This document shows, in pieces, positions 10,386-19,644 of a DNA stretch of 64,000 nucleotides. Source of the DNA: Acidobacteriota bacterium (GTDB taxonomy: Bacteria; Acidobacteriota; Terriglobia; Terriglobales; Acidobacteriaceae). Position 1 is the first letter of the stretch. Every line of letters begins with the position of its first letter. The notes under the pieces are model-generated. The model worked only from the letters and a program-made list of their open reading frames with translations, had not been told where the DNA came from and ran no database searches. The translations under genes and the position numbers were made by a program. Location: NCBI GenBank assembly GCA_013289765.1, contig JABCZI010000001.1, positions 1-64,000 of the forward strand, read 5' to 3'.

Positions 10386-11993
10386 TCACTTGCGCGCAGT
10401 AAATTCGTGCGCATTGCGTTCCTGTTCGCTCCAATACTTTTTGCGCAATCCTTTTTTCAGAATCTTCCCGGTAGCAGTCTTGGGCAAGCTCTCGAGGAAC
10501 TCGATCGACCGCGGGCACTTGAAGTGCGCAATGCGAGAGCGGCAGAATTCGAGCAGTTCCGCTTCCGTTGGGTTTGATCCGGGTTTCGCTACAACCAGTG
10601 CCTTGGGCACTTCGCCCCATTTTTCGTCTGGGACTGGAATCACGGCAGCCTCGTAAACCGCGGGATGCGCCAGCAGCGCCTTCTCCACTTCGAGCGACGA
10701 AATGTTCTCACCGCCGCTGACAATAATGTCCTTCTTGCGATCAGCGATGAGGATGCGTCCATCTTCGCTGATGGTCGCCATGTCTCCGGTATGAAACCAG
10801 CCACCGCGCATCGCTTCCGCTGTGGCCTCCGGCTGTTGCCAGTAGCCCTGCATCACACCGTCGGAACGAGCGACAATCTCCCCCATGGTTTTTCCGTCGC
10901 GGGCAACATCGTTGTCCTCGAAGTCCACGACCCGAAGTTCCACGCCCGGAATCGCGTACCCGGTCATCGCCCGCGCCGCGTAAAGCTCTCCACCATCGAA
11001 TTGCTCGCCCGGCTTTAGTTTGGCGGTGGAGAGAACCGGCGCAGTTTCCGTTAGGCCGTATCCGGCAAAACACGGGCAGCCAAACTTTTCCTCGGTCTCG
11101 CGCACCAAGGTTGGAGAAGAAGCCGCTCCTCCGATCGAAATCCACTCCAGGCTGCTCAAGTCGTATTTTTGCCGGTCTGGCGAATTCACCAACGCCGTTG
11201 CCATGATCGGCACAAGGCTCAGCGAGTCGACGCGCTCGCGCTCGATCAACTGGAAGACTTCCGCGCAGGTAAAGCGCTGCAACATGACATGTTTCCCGCC
11301 CACGAAGGTGACTGAATGGGCAGTACCCCAACCGTTGGCATGGAATAGGGGAATGGTATGCAGATTTACGCTATCTGGCTTCGTTATGAACGTCACAATA
11401 ACCGAGAGAGCGTGGAGATAAATATTTCGGTGGGTCAGCATCACTCCCTTGGGGTCGGCGCTGGTGCCGCTGGTATAGAACAGTTCAGCCAGGGAGTTTT
11501 CGTCGAAGTCCATCACATCCGCCCGGTAAGGCGTCGCCGCCGCCAGAATGTCTTCATAATTTCTTGGCGAGAGCCAGGCTGCCTGCGGTGCAGCGTCAAG
11601 CATGAAGAAAGTCTGCACTGTTGAAACGCTTTGCCGAAAAGAATCCACGACCTCAGCGAACTCTTTTTCCAGGAAGAGCACTTTCACACCGGCGTCATTC
11701 AGAATGTAGGCCAGTTCCCCAGGAGAGAGACGGAAGTTCAACGGGAGCAACACCGCGCCGGCTTCCAGAACGCCGTAATACGCTTCGAGAAGCCGATGGC
11801 AATTCAGGCTGAGGAATGCAACCCGGTCGCCTGCTTTCACCCCCGCTTCGCGCAGAGCACCGGCGAGACGGCTGGCACGTTCCGCGAACTGCGCGTATGT
11901 GAACCGCTGGTCTCCACAGACGATCGCTGTCTTGCCCGGGTATTGCTGCTCGGCGTAACGCAAGAATCGTACGGGGGTAAGCGGAATATTCAT
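10386..11993 (-). CDS. Acyl-CoA ligase (AMP-binding, long-chain fatty-acid-CoA ligase type)
   Basis: FYTSGTSADPKGVMLTHRN, GYGLTETAPV, ADRKKDIIVSGGENISSLEVE, KTATGKILKK motifs. Confidence 0.93.
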   Translation of the reverse strand: MNIPLTPVRFLRYAEQQYPGKTAIVCGDQRFTYAQFAERASRLAGALREAGVKAGDRVAFLSLNCHRLLEAYYGVLEAGAVLLPLNFRLSPGELAYILNDAGVKVLFLEKEFAEVVDSFRQSVSTVQTFFMLDAAPQAAWLSPRNYEDILAAATPYRADVMDFDENSLAELFYTSGTSADPKGVMLTHRNIYLHALSVIVTFITKPDSVNLHTIPLFHANGWGTAHSVTFVGGKHVMLQRFTCAEVFQLIERERVDSLSLVPIMATALVNSPDRQKYDLSSLEWISIGGAASSPTLVRETEEKFGCPCFAGYGLTETAPVLSTAKLKPGEQFDGGELYAARAMTGYAIPGVELRVVDFEDNDVARDGKTMGEIVARSDGVMQGYWQQPEATAEAMRGGWFHTGDMATISEDGRILIADRKKDIIVSGGENISSLEVEKALLAHPAVYEAAVIPVPDEKWGEVPKALVVAKPGSNPTEAELLEFCRSRIAHFKCPRSIEFLESLPKTATGKILKKGLRKKYWSEQERNAHEFTARK

Positions 11994-12003
11994 GGCTTAT
12001 GCG

Positions 12004-12813
12004 TCACCAGGCTGACTGACCTCCATCCACCACCAGCACATGACCGGTGACGAAGCTGGAAGCATCTGAAGCGAGAAACACCGCTGCGCCCTTCAAGTCA
12101 TGTTCATTGCCAAAACGCCGCAACGGAATATGGGAGAGGAACAGATCCTTATGATGCTCCAGGACCCGGCTCGACATGTGTGTAGGAAACCAGCCAGGAG
12201 CGATTGCGTTCACCTGAATGTTATGAGCCGCCCATTTGCAAGCCAAGTCTTTGGTAAAACTGATGACGCCGCCCTTGCTGGCGTGGTAACCAATGGCCGG
12301 AAGTTCCTCCGGAGCCCCACCCAGCCCAGCCACAGACGCAATATTGATGATCTTCCCCCGGCCTTGCCGAATCATGATTTTTCCCACCGCCTGGGCGCAC
12401 AGAAAGGTTCCGGTCAGGTTCGTCTCGATGACCTTGTTCCAATCCTCGAGCCGCATCTCCTCGACGGGAGCGCCCCAGGAGATGCCCGCGTTGTTGATCA
12501 GCACATCGATCCGTCCGAACCGCGAAACAGTCGCGTCTACCATCTCCTGAATGCTGTCCGGATTTTTGACGTCGCAACCCAAGGCGATGGCTTTGACGCC
12601 GAGTTGTGCCAACTCCTCTGCGGCCTCCTGGCAGCGCTCCTTCTTGCGGGCGCAAAGCACGACGTGCGCGCCCATTTCCGCCAAGCCCTCGGCCATTTGG
12701 CGGCCTAGTCCGATGGAGCCTCCGGTAACGATCGCCACACGTCCGCTAAGATCGAAAAGCTGCCTCACATTCACCGTGGAATCCCGCGTAGTGCTGGCGG
12801 CCTCCTTTAACAT
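12004..12813 (-). CDS. SDR family oxidoreductase
   Basis: GRVAIVTGGSIGLGRQMAEGLAE, NNAGISWG, YHASKGG motifs. Confidence 0.92.
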   Translation of the reverse strand: MLKEAASTTRDSTVNVRQLFDLSGRVAIVTGGSIGLGRQMAEGLAEMGAHVVLCARKKERCQEAAEELAQLGVKAIALGCDVKNPDSIQEMVDATVSRFGRIDVLINNAGISWGAPVEEMRLEDWNKVIETNLTGTFLCAQAVGKIMIRQGRGKIINIASVAGLGGAPEELPAIGYHASKGGVISFTKDLACKWAAHNIQVNAIAPGWFPTHMSSRVLEHHKDLFLSHIPLRRFGNEHDLKGAAVFLASDASSFVTGHVLVVDGGQSAW

Positions 12814-13646
12814 GAAACCTTCTCCTTCTCCGCCCCGGCATCGCTTCCCGCACTTCCGGCCTGCTCGTTAAGAAATTGCAGAATAGCGTGGTGTGAAACT
12901 TCCGTCTGGTCAGTTAAGAAGAGATGGCTGGCATGAGGAATCATCACGAGCTTCGCTCCTGGAATACGCTCCGCGATTAATTTGCCGTTGCCCGGCGGCA
13001 CCAGTCGGTCTCGCTCGCCGTGGATCACGAGTGTGGGGGCGGCGATTCCGGAGAGGCGGCTATACGCCTCCCAAGCAAGTATTCCCTGTAGTTGCGCCGT
13101 GTAGGCTTCTCTCCGCGGAAACCAGGGCCGGCGAATCGCAAGGTCTTCATCAATCCTTTCCCGCGGAGTCGCCGCATCGTAGATAAACGGCACTGCCGCT
13201 TCCGCAGATTGTTCCGGGCTCGTTTTGTCACGCGCCATCAGCATCTGAGTGGCTTCCGGCTCGGCACGTACGGCCGTCGGTCCGCCCGCTGCGGTACAGC
13301 CCAGCATCAACGACCGCGTTCGCTTCGAATACTGCAGCGCGAACTCTTGCGCAATCATGCCACCCATCGACACGCCGAACACATGCGCGGTCTCGATTCC
13401 GGCCGCGTCGAGAACCGCCGCTGCGTCGGATACCATCAGCGCGATCGGATACGGACCCGGTGGCACATCGCTCCTTCCTACGCCACGGTTATCCAGGGCG
13501 ATAGTTCGATAGTGTGCCGCCAAAACAGGTCGAATGCGATACCACATATGAGATGTGTACCCAAGACCCATGATCAGCAAGACGGGGGCGCCATGGCCTT
13601 GTTCGTCCCAATAGATTCTTGCTCCCTGATTTTCAACAAGCGCCAT
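12807..13646 (-). CDS. Alpha/beta fold hydrolase
   Basis: LDNRGVGRSD...VFGVSMGGMIAQEFAL nucleophile motif; C-terminal catalytic His region. Confidence 0.88.
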   Translation of the reverse strand: MALVENQGARIYWDEQGHGAPVLLIMGLGYTSHMWYRIRPVLAAHYRTIALDNRGVGRSDVPPGPYPIALMVSDAAAVLDAAGIETAHVFGVSMGGMIAQEFALQYSKRTRSLMLGCTAAGGPTAVRAEPEATQMLMARDKTSPEQSAEAAVPFIYDAATPRERIDEDLAIRRPWFPRREAYTAQLQGILAWEAYSRLSGIAAPTLVIHGERDRLVPPGNGKLIAERIPGAKLVMIPHASHLFLTDQTEVSHHAILQFLNEQAGSAGSDAGAEKEKVSC

Positions 13647-13654
13647 CGAGTTCC

Positions 13655-16600
13655 TCAGAAGCTGACGCGAATGCCGAGTTGGATCTGCCGTTTGGGGAAG
13701 GCCGAGGTGTAAGACAGCGGAGTGCTCGGCGTGTCGGTCCCCCCACTTGCCAAGGCAGTACCGGGGCGAATTCCGTGCACGTTAAACGTGGTGAAGCCGG
13801 GCGTAAGACCAAACAGCGGGCTGACTTCGTTGTTCACGCTGGCGAAATTCGTCCGGTTGGCGAGGTTGAATCCCTCCGCCGTGATCTGCACATTCGCCCT
13901 CTCGCCCACTTTGTGCTGCCAGGTCAAGCGGGCGTCGAAGTCGTAATAATTAGGGCCAAGACCGGTGTCGCGCGGCGCCCCGATGGGCCTTTCATTTGTG
14001 GTGTGATTGTCGCCGTTAACTTCTCCACCAGCAAGCAAGTTGAAAGGATGCCCACTGTGGTAGGAGAAAATTGGAGCCAGTTGAAAACCCGACAAGATGC
14101 TCTGTTTCCACGGGCTGTCGAACACACCCGCGATCACCACTTTGTGCCGCTCATCAAATTCAGAGAGACTGCGGTCTATGTTGATATTGGTTGGATCCTG
14201 CGGTCCGTAGTCGCTGTTGAAATCCGTCGATGTATCAAAGGCCTTGCTGTAGGTGTAATTCCCGAACAACGTGAAGTGATCGCTGAAGCGCTTCTTTACT
14301 TCGACGATGCCACCCTCGTACACAGCGTATGCCTCAGAACTATATTGGTTGTTCTGTACCACCAGTGGATTCACAAAGCATGCGGGGTTTGTATCACAGG
14401 GATACTTCCCTCCTGGGAACTCAGTGCCTCCCAATGGATCGGCCCCCCCGGCCGTCGTATTCCAGTTCCGATAGGAAACGCTTTGGCCATTGGCCAGGGT
14501 TACCGTGCTAAACGGTGCTGGCCCCAGATTGGTATCGATCGCAACCGGCAGTCTCTGGGTATGAGAATAGATACCGCTGACGGAGATGGAGAATCCCGGC
14601 GTGATCTCACGCTCAATCCCGAACGAAGCCTGTTGCGCGATCGGCGGCCGATAGCCCGGTTGATTCACGAAAACCACTTGCAGCGGGCCGACGGGACCGC
14701 TGTTCGTGACATCGATGCCAAACGGAGCCACCGCAGCGGGAGTGATACATGCGGCATTTCCAGGAGCGGGGGTGGTGCACTGAATCAATCCTTGCGCAAA
14801 CAACCCGGCGAAAACAGTCGGCGCCCCTGCCAACCCTAAAGCTGGAACTCCCCCGATCGGATCTACATAAATAGAAATTTCCCGGTTGCACGGGCTGGAG
14901 CCGCTACCGGGGATAATCGGATGACCGAACTGCGAGAACCCGCAGACCCCTGTCAAGTTTGCCACCTGCCCGGCTGACGTGCTGTTTTCGACCGCGGATT
15001 TGTTCTGGTTCACCACCCCCAGACTCAAGTCGACGTCAGGAATCTGAGCATCCACCGGCCCGTAGAAGATTCCGTACCCACCGCGGATCACCGTCTTGTG
15101 GTCTTTCAAAGGATCCCACGCGAAAGAAATCCGCGGCGCAAAATCCTTCTTATAGGTGGTCAAAGGAGCGAATTGAGAATCCAGTTCGTAGCGCAGGCCG
15201 TAGTTAAGCGTGAAACTTGGCGTAACCGTCCACGAGTCCTGCGCGTACACCGAAGTCAGCGGTCGGGTGTAATAAGGGTAGGTTGGATTGCCATAGCCCT
15301 GCTGGAAGACCTCGGGAAGTCCGAAAGACGCGGATTGCAAAGAAGTCAAACTAGGAAGCAGCGGGGTCAGCAGGAAGCCAGGAAGCGATCCAAAGACAAA
15401 GCGTCCGGGGAAAAACGTGTGCGACTCGCTGTGATTCCCGCGAAGTATTTCCGAACCGCCGAACCTTAACGTGTGATGGCCGCGGATCACGGTAAAATTG
15501 TCTGCGAACTCGTATCGGCGCAGGATCGTTTTGTTGGGAAGAAAAATGTTAGTTCCAAGATTATTGATAAAACCAGGAATCTGCAGTCCCACTTCCCCTG
15601 GTGCGTTGGGGATCACCCTAAAGCTGTTGTAATCCCATTGCACGCGGGCTTCATTCTCTGTGCTCGGACTGAATTGGTGATACCAGGCGCCCTGGAAATT
15701 ATTGTCATAGTTATGAATCGAACTGCCCGCCGAAAAAGCGGTCAGCGATTGCACGTCGGGAGATTCCTCCAAGTCATGTCCATACCTGTAGGTGAGAGAA
15801 AGCTGATTGCTCGCGTTGATGCGGTGGTCCAGTCGGCCCGACGCCAGGTATTGGTGCGAGTCATAAGGAAAAACCCCTCCATCGCTCTCGAACTGATTCA
15901 CAAGATAGGCGTCCACAGGGTTGATAGCCGGGTTCACGGTTAGAGCCCCGGTTAGGATTTGCGCACATACCGCCCCGGGCAAATTCGTCGTTGGATTCGG
16001 GGCCGGCAAGCCCAGTTGGGCGGCAACAGCTGCGCCCACCGGACCGCTGAGGCACGGCACCACGGTCGCTCCAGCCTGTGCCAGGCCCGCAATCACTGTG
16101 TTCTGAGAAGTCGAGGGGCGAAAAACAGCTGTATTCGTCAGGATAGGAACTGCGTTCTGCGCATTCTGCCGCAACCCCTCAAAAGCCACGAACAGGAATG
16201 TCTTATCTTGCTTAATGGGGAAGCCCACTGCACCGCCAAATTGTTGGCGGCTCAAAGTGTCCTTGATCGGCCTGCCTGCGGAATCTGGGCTGGCGGGATT
16301 GAACGTCGCACCCACCGGCAATGCCTGGCTGAACGAAAACGGATTCTGGGCATCCATGGCGTCATTGCGGAAAAACCCGAAGACCGTGCCATGCACGTTG
16401 TTCGCAGCAGACTTGGTCACAATGTTGATGGAAGCGCCTGTGGCTGATCCCAGGTCAGCCGAATAGTTGCTTCGGTTAATCTGAAACTCCTGCACCGCGT
16501 CCTGACTCACCGTCAGACGCACGCCACCAGCGTCGTCTCCGGTCTCACCACCATCCACGGTAATGCTGTTTCCTCTGCCATTGCTTCCGTAAAAGGAAAG

Positions 16601-17182
16601 GCCGCTCTGCGGCGTCTGTTTGACCCGATAATCCTGGTCCCCAGCCAGCCGCGAGGAATCGGAGACGCCAGGCATAAGCAAGGTGAAGGTAAGGTAATCG
16701 CGGCGGTCAATGGGCAGGTCGGCGATGTACTCCTGGTTGACTCTGTCCGCCTGACTTCCTCTTTCCGTTTCCACCACTGGCGGTTCGCTCGTCACCTCAA
16801 TTACTGTCGCCACCTGCGACGGTTTCATGCGGAAGTCCGAAATCACCGTCTGCCCGATGGCAACTGGAACGCTTCTGCGGAGATCGGTGGCGAACCCCGC
16901 CAGAGCCGCGCTCACTTCATAGGTCGACGGGGAGAGTCCGGCTACCCGGTACTGACCCGCGCCATCGGTAACGACCGTACGCTTCGCCCCAGTCTGCCTG
17001 TCAACCACACTGACGGTCACCTTGGGCAAAACTGCCCCCGCGGAGTCGGTTACAGTTCCAGTAATATCTCCCGACGAGCCGACGCCCTGCGCCTGGGCCA
17101 GACTGGTTGCCAGCAGCAAGCACACAAAAGCACATGCCAGTGACTTCATAGGATTCTCCTTACGGAAGTATCTGCACATCAC
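13655..17182 (-). CDS. TonB-dependent receptor with N-terminal carboxypeptidase-regulatory-like domain (Oar-like)
   Basis: 1175 aa; signal peptide, GDITGTVTDSAGAVLPKVTVSVVDRQTGAKRTVVTDGAGQYRVAGL, plug domain, C-terminal aromatic residue (RVSF). Confidence 0.9.
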   Translation of the reverse strand: MMCRYFRKENPMKSLACAFVCLLLATSLAQAQGVGSSGDITGTVTDSAGAVLPKVTVSVVDRQTGAKRTVVTDGAGQYRVAGLSPSTYEVSAALAGFATDLRRSVPVAIGQTVISDFRMKPSQVATVIEVTSEPPVVETERGSQADRVNQEYIADLPIDRRDYLTFTLLMPGVSDSSRLAGDQDYRVKQTPQSGLSFYGSNGRGNSITVDGGETGDDAGGVRLTVSQDAVQEFQINRSNYSADLGSATGASINIVTKSAANNVHGTVFGFFRNDAMDAQNPFSFSQALPVGATFNPASPDSAGRPIKDTLSRQQFGGAVGFPIKQDKTFLFVAFEGLRQNAQNAVPILTNTAVFRPSTSQNTVIAGLAQAGATVVPCLSGPVGAAVAAQLGLPAPNPTTNLPGAVCAQILTGALTVNPAINPVDAYLVNQFESDGGVFPYDSHQYLASGRLDHRINASNQLSLTYRYGHDLEESPDVQSLTAFSAGSSIHNYDNNFQGAWYHQFSPSTENEARVQWDYNSFRVIPNAPGEVGLQIPGFINNLGTNIFLPNKTILRRYEFADNFTVIRGHHTLRFGGSEILRGNHSESHTFFPGRFVFGSLPGFLLTPLLPSLTSLQSASFGLPEVFQQGYGNPTYPYYTRPLTSVYAQDSWTVTPSFTLNYGLRYELDSQFAPLTTYKKDFAPRISFAWDPLKDHKTVIRGGYGIFYGPVDAQIPDVDLSLGVVNQNKSAVENSTSAGQVANLTGVCGFSQFGHPIIPGSGSSPCNREISIYVDPIGGVPALGLAGAPTVFAGLFAQGLIQCTTPAPGNAACITPAAVAPFGIDVTNSGPVGPLQVVFVNQPGYRPPIAQQASFGIEREITPGFSISVSGIYSHTQRLPVAIDTNLGPAPFSTVTLANGQSVSYRNWNTTAGGADPLGGTEFPGGKYPCDTNPACFVNPLVVQNNQYSSEAYAVYEGGIVEVKKRFSDHFTLFGNYTYSKAFDTSTDFNSDYGPQDPTNINIDRSLSEFDERHKVVIAGVFDSPWKQSILSGFQLAPIFSYHSGHPFNLLAGGEVNGDNHTTNERPIGAPRDTGLGPNYYDFDARLTWQHKVGERANVQITAEGFNLANRTNFASVNNEVSPLFGLTPGFTTFNVHGIRPGTALASGGTDTPSTPLSYTSAFPKRQIQLGIRVSF

Positions 17183-17335
17183 CGCATTGGTCCTGCGTAT
17201 TCCCCAACGCTGAGCAACTCCCTAAAGCCCGCCCGGTGCCGCGACAACCCTAAAGCCGTCAATGCTGATCCAGCTGCCCATTTCGTCCACGATCAGGAAT
17301 TCAAATCGTGTCCAACGAAACCGCAGATTGTGAGA

Positions 17336-17366
17336 GTTAGTATCACATAAGAGTCACTAACGTCAA
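17336..17366 (-). promoter_or_regulatory. Putative promoter/operator upstream of the TonB receptor operon (copy A)
   Basis: Minus strand TTGACGTTAGTGACTCTTATGTGATACTAAC; 23/26 match to 19466-19500 over the first 26 nt; contains GTTAGT...ACTAAC inverted repeat. Confidence 0.6.
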
Positions 17367-17511
17367 GAAGTGAAACGTCGATATTCCCGAGGCGGTTTGG
17401 CGCACGTGTTATCGCGCCCCCGATTCAATGGCGGCAAGGCGATGGCCGTTCGGAAAGGACGACGATGCGCAGGACGAAACTCCGACCTCGTCGCATTTGC
17501 GCGGCCGGCCC

Positions 17512-18528
17512 TTAGGGAGTCAGGACGATTCGGCCGGAGACTGCGCCTTTGCGCAACAGATCCAGCGCCTCGTTGGCTTCAGCAAGCGGCCGCTTAACCA
17601 CGTGGCAGCGTATCTTCCCGGCGGCAGCCATGGCGAGTACTTCCCGCAAGTCTTGCCGAGTACCGACGGTTGACGCATGGATCCGGACTTCTCGTGCTGC
17701 CATGAGAATCGGCGGGAAACAGATGTTTTCAGCGGGCAAGCCCACTACAAGAAGCGTGCCAGTCGGCCGCACGCTCGAAAAAGCCGTGTCGTAAGCGGAT
17801 TTCGCCGCGGAGGTAACCAATGAAACGTGAACTCCGCCTTTGCGGCGCAACTGTTTCGCCGCATCAGTATTGGCAGCATTGAGCGTGTCGGAAGCGCCAG
17901 AGGATCTGGCGAGTTCAAGCTTCTCCGGCGAAATGTCGATCGCGGTCACCTCCGCGCTAAAGGCCCGTCCGAACTGCACTGCAAGGTGTCCCAGGCCACC
18001 TATGCCGAAAACAGCCAGGCGCTGGCCGGGCACAATCCCGGCGCCTTTCAGGGCGCGATAAACTGTGAGTCCAGCACAAAAAAGCGGGGCGGCTTCGAGC
18101 GCCGAAAGACCATCTGGAATTTTCAGCGCGTGAGTTGCCGGCGCCTTCACGTATTCGGCGTAGCCACCGTCAACGGTGACACCTGTGATCTTCTGCCGGC
18201 TGCACAAGTTTTCGTTTCCTTCGCGGCAAAATTCGCACTCACCACAGCTCCAGTGAATCCAGGGCAGGCCGACGCGATCGCCGATTTGCAAATCGTGCAC
18301 TGCCGGACCTTTCTCCACTACGTGACCGGCAATTTCGTGGCCGAGAATCAGCGGTCTCTTCACGATTCCCGCCAGTTGTGTCCAATCTCCATCCGCCACG
18401 TGCAAGTCGGAATGGCATGCGCCACAGGCTTCCACCTGGATCAATACTTCATCTGCTTCGGGATGAGGGCGTTCCACTTCCTCGATCGAGAGCGGCTTCT
18501 TGAAATCGTGCAGGATTGCGGCTTTCAT
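17512..18528 (-). CDS. Zinc-dependent alcohol dehydrogenase (AdhP-like)
   Basis: GACHSDLHVADGDW, GHEIAGHVVEKG, CGECEFCREGNENLC, FGIGGLGHLAVQ. Confidence 0.92.
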   Translation of the reverse strand: MKAAILHDFKKPLSIEEVERPHPEADEVLIQVEACGACHSDLHVADGDWTQLAGIVKRPLILGHEIAGHVVEKGPAVHDLQIGDRVGLPWIHWSCGECEFCREGNENLCSRQKITGVTVDGGYAEYVKAPATHALKIPDGLSALEAAPLFCAGLTVYRALKGAGIVPGQRLAVFGIGGLGHLAVQFGRAFSAEVTAIDISPEKLELARSSGASDTLNAANTDAAKQLRRKGGVHVSLVTSAAKSAYDTAFSSVRPTGTLLVVGLPAENICFPPILMAAREVRIHASTVGTRQDLREVLAMAAAGKIRCHVVKRPLAEANEALDLLRKGAVSGRIVLTP

Positions 18529-18577
18529 TTACTTTAGCCTTGCAAGAACGGGGAGAACAGACTGGTTCAGGAACCAA

Positions 18578-19306
18578 TCACGGCTTAACGCCGCGCAAGA
18601 AAAATTCCACGGCGCTGTCCACGCGTTCGGTCAGTTTGTGGGGACCTGTCAGGTCGACGGTCCACTGCCGGACCACGGTGTGGTAGAGGGCCTCCATGAA
18701 TTCCGCGAGATGTACCACGGGGAACAAGCTCGTGATTTCGCCGCGTACCTGACCCTGCGCCAGGATTTCCCGCAGCCGGCTCACCGCCACTCCCTCGACT
18801 CCGCGCACCTCCGGAGATCGCACCGGATCCATCGCGCCCGACAGCACCACAGCTTTCCATAGCGGCCGGTCGGCTTCCACTTCGAGTGCCATGTCGTGAT
18901 ACAGGCGATGCAAGCGTTCCGTGGTATCAGCCTTGGTGGAAAGTTCGGACTTGAGGCGCTCCGCCACGCACTCGAAGCCGAGCTTACCCACGTCCCGTAG
19001 AACAGCGTCCTTGCTCGGGAAATAGCGGAAGAAAGTCGGCTGGCTGATTTCGAGAATTTTGACGATATCATCAACGCGAGTTTTCTCGTAACCCTGTTTG
19101 CGGAACAATCGGATAGCTGTGTCGATAATTTGCTGACGAAGTCGCGCCTTCTTGCGCTCCCGAAGCCCTGGGACCTCGTGGTTCTGCACTGGGTGGTTCT
19201 GCGCTGGGTGGAGTTGCGCCCGGCGGTTCTGCGCTGGCGCATTTCGCTTCACCGAGCTTCTTTGATTCCGGCTTCTTCGCCGTGCGGCGACTTCAACACG
19301 AACCAT
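18578..19306 (-). CDS. TetR/AcrR family transcriptional regulator
   Basis: RLRQQIIDTAIRLFRKQGYEKTRVDDIVKILEISQPTFFRYFPSKDAVL HTH; low-complexity N-terminal extension. Confidence 0.9.
   Translation of the reverse strand: MVRVEVAARRRSRNQRSSVKRNAPAQNRRAQLHPAQNHPVQNHEVPGLRERKKARLRQQIIDTAIRLFRKQGYEKTRVDDIVKILEISQPTFFRYFPSKDAVLRDVGKLGFECVAERLKSELSTKADTTERLHRLYHDMALEVEADRPLWKAVVLSGAMDPVRSPEVRGVEGVAVSRLREILAQGQVRGEITSLFPVVHLAEFMEALYHTVVRQWTVDLTGPHKLTERVDSAVEFFLRGVKP
19178..19237. repeat. 4 x 15-bp tandem repeat inside the TetR 5' coding region
   Basis: GTGGTTCTGCACTGG / GTGGTTCTGCGCTGG / GTGGAGTTGCGCCCG / GCGGTTCTGCGCTGG. Confidence 0.85.
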
Positions 19307-19465
19307 ACTCGTATATTCTCCTGATCAGGGTTGCAGGACACGCTACAGGTTGAGCGCTCAATATACCCGGATCGATTTTAACAATTGAGATTCGATCGAC
19401 TGTTCTCCCCAATCGCGATCCACTAGCGAGTTCGACGCTGCGGTGTTCAATATTTGTGTTGCATG

Positions 19466-19500
19466 TTGACGTTAGTTACTCATATCTGATATAGACTAAC
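19466..19500 (+). promoter_or_regulatory. Putative promoter/operator upstream of the acyl-CoA dehydrogenase (copy B)
   Basis: TTGACGTTAGTTACTCATATCTGATATAGACTAAC; TTGACG -35-like, GATATA/TATAGA -10-like, GTTAGT...ACTAAC inverted repeat. Confidence 0.6.
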
Positions 19501-19644
19501 ACAATTTGAGAACGTGATTTTCTCGATCAGGATCTACACGTGATTCGGCTGTTTGCCAGCTGTGACTTTCGCAACATCGGAATATCAGCATTGCGGTCAC
19601 AGATTCGCGCGTGTGGCGCCGCAATCGTTCGACCCGGGGAAAAG

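Noticed and set aside
13619-14839. 406-aa plus-strand ORF
   Set aside because: Antisense to the well-supported TonB receptor; composition is typical of a GC-rich shadow ORF.
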